From: Gyrodactylus bullatarudis
Lineage: Eukaryota > Platyhelminthes > Monogenea > Gyrodactylidea > Gyrodactylidae
Direction: 5' to 3'
NCBI GenBank assembly: GCA_012064415.1
Contig: SSNU01000035.1
Location: 123,779-187,778 of the forward strand
Length of the DNA: 64,000 bases
The notes under the pieces are model-generated. The model had not been told where the DNA came from. It searched no databases and worked only from the letters and a program-made list of their open reading frames with translations. The translations under genes were made by a program, and so were the position numbers. Shown here piece by piece: positions 56,771-64,000 of this stretch. How positions within the stretch are numbered: the stretch's first letter is position 1; each line of letters opens with the position of its first letter.

Positions 56771-57130
56771 TGTGTGGTGGCCGACAACGGCACCAATTTT
56801 AAATCAGCAGAAACACTGAAACTTTACAAGTCTCTGGGAATTCAGCCCATCTTCACTCCTTCTGGACATCACCAGTCAAATGGCCTGGTAGAGAGAGCCA
56901 ACCAGGACCTAAAAAGGTATCTAAAGAAAATGTGGATAGCGGAGTCTCGTGATCTGAAAAGCAATCTTATAAGTTTCATGCGACATAAGAATTTCAATGA
57001 GACAGCCAAAGGTCATGTCCCGACCAGGTTGTTCCTGTCCCAAAACGTTCCGAATGTGGTAGAGGTGGCCGTTCAAGAGCGAAATTGGGAACCAGTATAT
57101 ATCCAACCGGAAAAAGGCTCAGCGGTCTAG
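56771..57130 (+). pseudogene. Integrase C-terminal half
   Basis: Reads VVADNGTNFKSAETLKLYKS with the second catalytic aspartate and SGHHQSNGLVERANQDLK with the glutamate, the D35E pair. The first aspartate and zinc-binding domain are lost in the deletion. A degraded C-terminal tail can be followed to about 57390. Confidence 0.8.
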
Positions 57131-57400
57131 GCTACCGCTTACCAAAGTTAAAGCAACATCTGGACAGACCAGTGTGGACGAACAGCCCACTCTAGCGATG
57201 TGCAACTACGATGCCCAATGCCCAGTGATCCGGTAAACGTAAGCGACCGGAAGGAGGAAACCACGTCCAGCAATGAGGCCATTCAGATTCCAACGGAAAC
57301 TCGGAGTGCCCCTACCCATCAAGAGGTCAGAAAGAATTAAATACGAGCCGGCCTACCTAGGAGACTACGTAAGACGTCTCAAGAAGCCCTGAGGGGGAAG

Positions 57401-57574
57401 TGTTATATCGGTGCCTAAAACCGATATTAAAACAAATCGTAGAAGATGTTTTAGAGCATAGAGATTAAAACCTTTTGTTTAAAATATATTATTATCATTC
57501 CCTTCTGAATATCACGTGTGTTTTCATCATGGACCTTTTCCAAGATAATACTAGCTCGGACACCCGACATAACA
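57401..57574 (+). repeat. 3' LTR of the Gypsy-type element
   Basis: Starts TGTTATATCGG directly after the polypurine tract and ends CCGACATAACA, so TGTTAT/ATAACA form perfect terminal inversions. At 174 bp it is short. No partner 5' LTR is present. LINE sequence resumes at 57575. Confidence 0.75.
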
Positions 57575-57969
57575 ATAGTTGTCAGAGACTTTTCGAGTGG
57601 GAAAGGCTGTAACTTGTGTTAATTGAAGGGAGTTAAAATAGTCAGTAATAGGGGAGGAGAAATCGAGAGCATCCGGGGAATAATTTGGTAAATTAAAATC
57701 CCCGCAAATGATATGGTGGTCTACTGAGGTAGAAATATTAGTTTTAATGTTATCAATAATAGCTTTTTGTGAATCTGGGGAAGCAGGAGGAGGATTATAA
57801 ATTAGAAAAATTTGAATCTTTAAACTTGCTGTTGAGAGAACCATGGAAAGAGTCTCCGAGCTTGATTGAGAAATGAAAACATTCGAGACATCTAATGAAT
57901 TATGTACGAAAGCAATAACAACACCTCCTTTATGAGAGACTCTATCACATCTAAAGCATGAGTAATTAG
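57575..57969 (-). pseudogene. LINE endonuclease middle segment (copy B)
   Basis: On the minus strand it reads CFRCDRVSHKGGVVIAFVHN, then ASLKIQIFLIYNPPPAS, HHIICGDFNLPNYSP (catalytic GDFN) and VTAFPTRKVSDNY. These are central AP-endonuclease motifs. It is bounded by the LTR element on one side and the hAT-like element on the other, and joins codon-for-codon across both. Confidence 0.8.
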
Positions 57970-58475
57970 TAGAGCTACAAAAATGCCATTTTTGCCATTT
58001 TGGAAGCAGAGCAAGAAATTTTATTTTCTTTATTTTCCTAGTATCAGAAGTTTGATGAGTTGAAGCATAAACCGAGAATTTTCGCCATTTTTTGCCATAT
58101 TAAATTTAATGCCCCCCTTTTTTCAAATTTTAAGCCCTTTTTTGCCCTAATCAAGGTTGTAACTAAGATAGTTTCGATACAAAATCAACGATAACAATCA
58201 CAAACAATCTCAAGGCTTAAAATTCTATTTTCGTCTTCGTGAAACCTGTAAGCCCTGTCTGATTCATAGAACAGTCTCATTAGTCATTCAATCAAATCTT
58301 ACATTCATATATATATCTGTTGGCCAATTATCATGTCAAGTCATACTATCAAGCAGAATATTATTTAACTGAAACTACTTAGCAGTAGCGTGTTTCATTT
58401 TGCCCTTTTTTGCCACAAAGTTAAAATAAAAATGCCCTTTTCAATTGAAATTTATACCCGATTTCGGCAGCTCTA
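57970..58475. mobile_element. Non-autonomous hAT-like element with 8-bp target duplication
   Basis: The 506-bp insert starts TAGAGCTAC and ends GGCAGCTCTA, so the ends are inverted (TAGAGCTRC). It is flanked on both sides by GTAATTAG (57962-57969 and 58476-58483). Eight-base duplication and TAGRG-type ends are the hAT hallmark. The interior is non-coding, with repeated TTTTGCC/TTTTTTGCCC words near both ends. Removing it restores the LINE endonuclease frame. Confidence 0.8.
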
Positions 58476-58483
58476 GTAATTAG

Positions 58484-58667
58484 TAATGGCAAATTCTTGT
58501 GAGGGATGAGCAGTTTTCAGCCAGGATTCTGTAATAAGGACAAGTGATGGAGAGTAACGATTGATCATCTGATTTACATAGAATATTGAATTTAGCAAAG
58601 ATCTGGCATTCCAAAGGACAATATTATTCCAAGCGAAAAAGTTTATTATCTTGGTCAGGATCAACAC
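58484..58667 (-). pseudogene. LINE endonuclease N-terminal segment (copy B)
   Basis: Reads AWNNIVLWNARSLLNSIFYV then YSPSLVLITESWLKT: the N-(A/G)RSL and ETWL-type first blocks of AP-like endonucleases, with the catalytic glutamate in TES. It ends EFAITNY at the hAT-like target site. Confidence 0.8.
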
Positions 58668-58879
58668 ACGTTCATGGATTGGATTTGGAATAAGAGAAGA
58701 GGTATTGGAACTTGATGTTGAGGGACCAAGGTTAATATGAGATGATGAAGGGCCTGATGGAGCGAGATTATTATTAGTTGAGACGGTTAAAGTTCAGTTT
58801 AGGAACGCAATTTTTTAAAAATGATTTAATCCTGTAATTACTAACAAGTAGCTTCGAGAATCCATTACTAGACGGTTCT

Positions 58880-59450
58880 TTAGTTTTTAAAAATTGATAA
58901 GTCTATTTTGAATCTAGTGCGGAGTGGGAGAAGTATATTGAGGAGAAATGAGTATCCACGGCAAGATCTTAGATTGTATTGGCCTTTGGGCTTTGAAGCA
59001 TGTCTGGTAAATAGGACCAATGCAGGTGAGATTCGTCTTAGCCATAGAGGATGTAGATTGGCGCGATCAAGTAATTCGTTGTAAGAGAGAGGGCCATAAC
59101 ATGAACGGAGATAGATGTACTGTATTCTCTCCAGTTTTTTAGCTGTGCCAGTAGGGAGGTTACAAAGGATTCCAGATCCATAATCTAGATATGGTAGAAT
59201 TAGTGACTTATAAAGGGATAACCTCAAGGTGGGATTAATCACAAATTTTCTAGTGAAATAGCTTTTGCATCTGACTTTCTTGAGAATTTCATTAGAGTGA
59301 ATGTGCGTGTTAAGGTTGTTATCATAATGAAGGCCGAGATACTTAATGGAGGAGACAAGTTCATAAGGGAAGAAGGCATTCTGAGATATTTTACAATTAG
59401 ATTGCTTTACATAATTCAAAAATATTTTTATCCAATATATATATTGTATT
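58880..59450 (-). mobile_element. LINE copy A, 5'-truncated, C-terminal RT region
   Basis: The 59419-58880 frame (179 codons) reads VSSIKYLGLHYDNNLNTHIH, LYKSLILPYLDYGSGILCNL, YIYLRSCYGPLSYNELLDRA, HPLWLRRISPALVLFTRHAS and reaches its natural stop. It aligns with the post-YADD region of copy B and supplies the C-terminus missing there. The catalytic part is absent, as in usual 5'-truncated LINE insertions. It ends about 285 nt before the start codon of the RdgB-like gene. Confidence 0.75.
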
Positions 59451-59734
59451 TATTTATTGAATTTTAATATTTCAGCGACAGATAGATTTTGATAAAAATA
59501 CTAATACTGATATTATTAAATAATCCAAATTTATGATTTATAATTTGAAATTGTACGTTAGTTTTAGGAAAACAAAATTATTCGCTCATAATTGATGAAA
59601 TTTTTGTTTTACTTTATCAAATTAACCTTACTACTGGATTTATGTAGCTGAAAAAAATATGAATTTCTAAAAAGCCACTATTGAAAATATTTTTGATTTA
59701 AGATATTGGAAAAGAAATACATTATCTTTCAAAA

Positions 59735-60217
59735 ATGCTTATTAAGGAATATAGGATTTTGCTTCCTTTTTCTACTGAGGAATATAGAATTGCTCAGTTG
59801 TACATGATACAAGTTGGTTATTCTCATTAATAAATATTATTTTAGAAAAAATCAATCGAAGAGAGCACAGGTGACGATAGCGGAGTTGAAATTGTTGAAA
59901 ATAAGCCCTATGAAAATGGACCTGGCGGTAATGGTCAATATACTCTCAAAATTTACAGAATTGCAAGCCATCTACCATGTATGTTTTCTCTAAAATTATT
60001 ATCACATTAACAGCTTGGTTCAGAAATCTGGTCCCCAAAAATGCTCTATCAGTAACTGAAGAATCATGGAATGCCTATCCCTATACAAAGACTTGCTATG
60101 AAGTTTCTTTTGCCACTTCATTCAAACTTGAAGTTGAGACCTTTTACTTTGACGATGCTGGAGAAAGAGATAAACTATTCACACTGACGCCGGATGAAAA
60201 GAAGCATCACACAGTCG
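59735..60217 (+). CDS. RdgB/PITPNM-like phosphatidylinositol transfer protein, first three coding exons (partial)
   Basis: Exons 59735-59812, 59846-59978 and 60014-60217 join in phase. Exon 1 is MLIKEYRILLPFSTEEYRIA plus QLYMIQ; exon 2 has GVEIVENKPYENGPGGNGQY then TLKIYRIASHLP; exon 3 has WFRNLVPKNALSVTEESWNA and YPYTKTCYEV. These are the start, lipid-headgroup and WNAYPY blocks of the PITP domain. The PYxxGPGGxGQYTxKxYxxxxHxPxW form points to the class II (RdgB/PITPNM) group, which moves phosphatidylinositol and phosphatidic acid at ER-plasma membrane contacts. The 138 visible codons cover about half of a PITP domain. The donor of exon 3 is GTGAGT; the next exon was not found with confidence. 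A single-domain PITP remains possible. Confidence 0.85.
59813..59845 (+). other. 33-nt intron 1 of the RdgB-like gene
   Basis: Begins GTTGGTT and ends TATTTTAG. Reading through would give five residues and a TAA. Splicing joins MIQ to KKSIEES as in other PITP proteins. The donor GTTGGT is weak. Confidence 0.75.
59979..60013 (+). other. 35-nt intron 2 of the RdgB-like gene
   Basis: GTATGT...TTAACAG. Splicing joins HLP-S-WFRN, matching the family; the length is not a multiple of three, so retention would shift the frame. Confidence 0.8.
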
Positions 60218-61440
60218 GTGAGTTTATTTGTAAATATTTATTTTTGGCTTTTCTAAATGATTCTAAATTATTCAGCCATTAGATTCTCTTAGCCTTGAAT
60301 ATTCAAAAGCTTTTGTCAACATTTTCAGATTCAAGAATCCTTGAGAATAATTGATAGGCATATAAGAGTTTTCCTTGTCAATCAAGAGAATGTTTTTTTC
60401 TTCAAAAAATAAATCCTACTTTAGATTTTTTGATGTATTAATTTCAGAAGCAAATATTTACACATGAGTATGAGGTTTCCTTTGCACTAGTAAAATTATA
60501 AATTTTACCAATTAACAAATGAAATATTTGCTGTGCACTTTTTGAGGAAACATCCTTAAATTTAATAGAAATCAATATTCTGTCTAAGCATTATATACAT
60601 TATATGTATTCTATATGCATAATTATTATAAAATTATACATATTTTACTCTCTGGAAGTTTTCAAACTTTTGACAAGATTTAATGTGTACACCAGTAAAA
60701 AAATTTTAGAACAAATTTCATCACATTCATAGAATTTTCCAAATTTTCCAACGAATCTCTTGCAGTCAACTATTCCTTGTAAGGCACACACATTGAGGTT
60801 GTATTGAAAACATTATAAGATAAATAATGATTTATACATTGTATTATTATTGAGATGAAACTTTTGAGTCAAACGATATCATGAAATTACCACCAAAGTT
60901 TCAATGAATTTTTACAACTTTATCATTGAAATACCATGCTAATTGACCATGACGTAATATTTATCATCAACGATAGCATGTGTTGATCATTTCAGTGGAT
61001 ATCTGCCATCTTTTCTAATGACCAATTGAAGATTTGATATATATCCTCGAATGAGCATTGGATGATATCAAAAAGTGATGAATAAAGTGAAGAATTTTCT
61101 GGCGTTTCTTTGCACCTTTTAATCATTCAGATTGTGAAATAGATTTTTGACGAATCTTTTCGCACGCCGTGTACTCTGGCCATAATGATTTTTAGAATAT
61201 AAGTATTACGGAAAATAGAAAAACCTTTCAATTGTGAAATCTTTATCTTTAGTTAAACCTAGTAAATTTCAATCGATTGTGCTACACGATGAAACCCAAA
61301 ACATATTGCATGACAGTTTGAGTCCTCTCTGTCATCATCATCTTCATCTATAGATCTGACTAACCGTATAAAATGAAACAAGGCTGAATAATAATAGTCA
61401 ATTACCCTATTATGTCATTATTGGATTTAAAGTTGGTCAG
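60218..61440. other. Presumed intron of the RdgB-like gene
   Basis: AT-rich. Several acceptor-like TTTCAG words occur (for example near 60330 and 60998), but none opens a frame with PITP resemblance. Confidence 0.35.
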
Positions 61441-61469
61441 AAAAAGTCTGAGATTGACCGATTTTTAGT

Positions 61470-61894
61470 TTTTTATTTGAAAGAAAGACTTCATTTGGTT
61501 TTTGAATCAGTTATCATTACTTGTGGGGAAAGGATTGATGAATTCACAAGTTGATTTTGAACCAAGCTGTTCTTCAGGGATCTATTCGGCATAGATTGAC
61601 TATAACGTTGTTCGCTCGCTATCTGACTTTGTTGTCTTCTGGCTTGTGTATTGGTCTGTATCTGTAGAAAAAAAAAGGAGAGAGAAGGAAAAAATAAGGA
61701 TTATAAAAATTATAATTAGAATTATTAGAGTAATAACTCTGATGATATAATTCATCACTTGAAGGAAAATAAAGATTAGAATAAAAAACATTTAGATTAC
61801 CCTGAAAAAAATAGTCTGGACTCACACAATATTTTGAATACATGTAACTCTTTAAATTCTGTTTTGAAGAAACTAAAAATAATTTATTGACCAC
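61470..61894 (-). other. Exon-like block, duplicated, copy 1
   Basis: On the minus strand a frame ends KSYMYSKYC at a GTGAGT donor, and 200 nt on TTTTTTTTTCTACAG precedes an open frame of about 58 codons (TNTQARRQQSQIASEQRYSQ, NSLVQNQLVNSS) ending in TGA. Reading on past GTGAGT instead gives an open frame of 91 codons rich in Y, N and F (SPDYFFQGNLNVFYSNLYFP). The identity is unknown. Confidence 0.35.
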
Positions 61895-61999
61895 TTTTCT
61901 GAAAGCAGAACTAATGTTCTTTCGAATGAACTATTGCTTTTTAAGCTACAATATTTTATTAAAAAGTTTATTAAAAAGAACGTTTTTTTCGAAAAAAAC

Positions 62000-63480
62000 A
62001 TAATTTTATGTTAATTTTTTTTGAGAAACCATACTTATAGAATTCGAAAGTCTGATCACCCAGCAATGTTATCTTGAAATTAAAAAGTTTGCCATTTTCA
62101 AGGCCTAAAAATGGTCATTTTGTTATCAGCGTATTCTGAAACCAAAAAAAAATTTCTCTGGGTCTTTAAGGGCTTACATTACTCTGATTACTCAATTCTA
62201 AAACATCTCTTTTCACAACCCCTTCACTTTATATCAATAATATATATGATTATGAATGAACTTAATAATACCCGGTTAGAAGTTCTATTGGTACAAGTGG
62301 GAGGATCAAGTATTTGATGAGAAAATTCTAGATATCATTATACCACTGCTAAATACAAAAAATGCATAAAAAATTATATAATTTTATGCTTAAATAATAA
62401 TCGCTGTTCTTCGAATATTAGAATTAATTTTATTCATAACATGAGGTAGTTTCAATTTTATAATTGGACATTATTATATTGTATGTGCAGATTGATTGAA
62501 TGGCCAAGTAAAAATTTATATTTTTATAGAGAGAGATCAGGTTAAACCAAAATGGCTCCCTGTCAATTACTCCTTGGAGTATAGAAGATATGCTAATCTT
62601 GAAATATTTTTAATGAGCTCTTGTTATTCTGTCACTGACGTAGATGTTTTCTAACCCAGCCAGAGTTATTGGTTGAGGGAGTTTCTAAAGAAATTTTCAA
62701 TCGTAACTTGATTTTTAAATTAATTTTCAACTTGCATCGGGGCTCTTCTCTTTGAGCTATTATTCGAAATTCACTCATTTTTATGTGTCTGAAACTTTTC
62801 AGCTTTCTGGTCTGGTGTATCATTTTTCAATTTTTTTCCAAGAAAATATTTTTAAACAACCATTTCGGAGTTTCAGGCAAAAATGTCAAATACCAGGTTA
62901 TCTCTCACACCTTAGCGGACAGTGTTCTGGTGATTGTATTTTGGATTCTATGGATATGATAACACGATAGCCTTGATGAAAAAGTTTGAAAAAAAACCGT
63001 TTGAAACAAAAATTAAAATCAACCTTTTAAGATCAAGTCTAGCACATCTCAGATAAATGATAGGACTGAGAATAAATTTCTTATTTTCTTTTGCCAAAAT
63101 GACATGCAATAGAAATGACTAATTGAGATTTTAAGAGACTTAAAATTACCGTTCATCATCTAAACGGATAGCTAATAATGTCAAACCTCTGAAGCCTATA
63201 ATTAGAATATGACTACAAAAGAATAAATTGATTTTCAATATCATTACCAATTTTATTTTGTGAATATGGTTGAATTAACTGGTTTACCATTCATTCTTTA
63301 TTTTCTGCTTCTTTCTGTAGCTTGGACAACATGACATTTACCCAAGAAATGTTTTTATTTTGACATATTGATTTTTATCTTTTTCACACTACAATATTTA
63401 AAAAAAATTCTGATTCAGTGCCTTCTTCTCAAGATTCTTCTTTGAAGTATCAAGATCTGATTGGCTTATTTCAATCACAA
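62000..63480. other. Spacer between the duplicated blocks
   Basis: No confident exon. A TATAG-bounded frame at about 62529 (ERDQVKPKWLPV) and one at 63419 were considered as further RdgB-like exons but lack clear similarity. Confidence 0.3.
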
Positions 63481-63499
63481 ATGAGTGAACATTTCCTTT

Positions 63500-63830
63500 T
63501 TTACATTTCTAAAGATGATAATCTTGAAAGCCTCTATTCGAAGAAGGTTGAATCATCATTTTTTGCTGGACCATAACGTGGTTCGCTCGCTACCTGACTA
63601 TGTTGTCTTCTGGCTTGTGTATTAGTCTATCTGTAGAAAAAGAAAGGGGCGTAGTATTTCTTAAAAAATAAGGTTTATGGAAATTATAGTGATTGTTATA
63701 GAAATTATTAGAGTAATATGATTCATCACTTGAAGGAAAATTAAAATTAGAATAAAAAACATTTGGATTACCCTGATAAAAATAGTTTGGACTCACACAA
63801 TATTTTAAATACATGTCGTATTCTTCTTCT
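63500..63830 (-). other. Exon-like block, duplicated, copy 2
   Basis: Second copy of the 61.5-61.9 kb block. The minus strand reads AEEEYDMYLKYC then GTGAGT, later TTTCTTTTTCTACAG and TNTQARRQHSQVASEPRYGP. The alternative continuous frame (SPNYFYQGNPNVFYSNFNFP) is also preserved. It lacks two bases just after the acceptor compared with copy 1, which breaks the spliced frame if the same acceptor is used. Confidence 0.35.
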
Positions 63831-64000
63831 GCCGTGAGATTTTTTCAAAATACCTAAACCCTTTTGTGTCTAATCAAAATATTAAACCAATCAGATTTCT
63901 TATCAACTTTGGCCTTATTTAAAGTCGGAAATCCTTAGTTATTACACAGGTCCAAACAATATTGCATAATCTGTTTTTCTAATTTACGTTAAACAATTCT

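Larger units (their letters stand above)
55211..57574 (+). mobile_element. Ty3/Gypsy-type LTR retrotransposon, 5'-truncated and internally deleted
   Basis: Inserted in antisense orientation within the LINE endonuclease. Order: gag with zinc knuckles, protease, RT, then directly integrase core, polypurine tract (GAGGGGGAAG, 57391-57400) and a 174-bp LTR. The 5' LTR and gag start are missing, RNase H and the integrase N-terminus are deleted, and frameshifts separate domains. The GC content is clearly higher than the surroundings, which suggests recent arrival. Confidence 0.85.
53503..58800 (-). mobile_element. Jockey/CR1-type LINE, copy B (interrupted, 3'-truncated)
   Basis: Read on the minus strand the element runs from an endonuclease start (about 58667) to the post-RT region (53503). 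It is split by a Gypsy-type element (55211-57574) and an hAT-like element (57970-58475). Ser/Asn/Pro-rich residues (NNNLAPSGPSSSHINLGPST) precede the endonuclease. The reading frame also has a stop at about 54672. It ends abruptly at LDKADLYP, against the palindromic units, where copy A continues LHPLWLRR. Confidence 0.8.

Noticed and set aside
60331..60360. TTTCAG followed by DSRILENN, similar to the RILD stretch after the PITP WNAYPY exon
   Set aside because: It stops after eight codons and needs an unproven donor; probably chance.
62529..62640. Frame ERDQVKPKWLPVNYSLEYRR after a TATAG acceptor, in the right phase for RdgB-like exon 4
   Set aside because: RDQVKP slightly resembles the family, but the rest does not and no good donor follows before a stop.
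63419..63573. 51-codon plus-strand frame (VPSSQDSSLKYQDLIGLFQS) after GATTCAG
   Set aside because: Weak acceptor, no family resemblance, and it overlaps the duplicated minus-strand block.
1..64000. CRISPR arrays, bacterial operons or phage systems
   Set aside because: Introns, LINEs, SINEs and animal protein families show this is nuclear animal DNA; no array of regularly spaced repeats exists.

Overview
The window is AT-rich eukaryotic DNA from an invertebrate animal. Three kinds of gene carry GT-AG introns in consistent phase. One encodes a TLC-domain membrane protein, one a GPI-anchored immunoglobulin-superfamily protein, and one an RdgB/PITPNM-type phosphatidylinositol transfer protein. 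The rest is introns and spacers crowded with transposable elements: Penelope-like elements with GIY-YIG domains, a jockey/CR1-type LINE, a Ty3/Gypsy-type LTR element, mariner, hAT, tRNA-derived SINEs and foldback elements. I cannot name the species. A parasitic copepod or a flatworm would fit. The 33-36 nt introns and a SINE carrying a hammerhead-like core recall flatworms, and the KRBA2/GIN-type integrase tail and mariner copies would suit a copepod; neither point is decisive.

Layout: 2-352 is the C-terminal end of a KRBA2/GIN-like transposon integrase. 2390-3120 is a Penelope-like relic ending in a TATA box, an RNA hairpin and a poly(A) signal. 3598-4954 (minus) is a complete three-exon TLCD1/2-like gene of about 249 residues. 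Only 133 nt away and divergent from it, 5088-37497 (plus) is an eight-exon gene of about 511 residues: signal peptide, three Ig-like domains, a fibronectin-III-like domain and a GPI-type tail. Its 17.7 kb intron 4 holds the HHR-like SINE, two tRNA-SINEs and a long inverted repeat.

37.5-53 kb is gene-poor. It holds a Penelope-type GIY-YIG fragment, a mariner relic, the 5' end of another Penelope/LTR-type element, a tRNA-like SINE head and dispersed repeats. 53.3-59.4 kb is a nested transposon cluster on the minus strand. A LINE is interrupted by a deleted Gypsy-type element, by a 506-bp hAT-like element with a visible 8-bp target duplication, and is cut off by tandem palindromic units; a second truncated LINE copy lies upstream. 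Just beyond it, 59735-60217 (plus) holds the first three coding exons of the RdgB/PITPNM-like gene, separated by introns of 33 and 35 nt; its remaining exons are not identified. The window ends with a duplicated pair of minus-strand exon-like blocks (61.5-61.9 and 63.5-63.8 kb) of unknown identity.

All gene models here come from reading frames, splice sites and protein-family resemblance recognised by eye. No database search or transcript was available.
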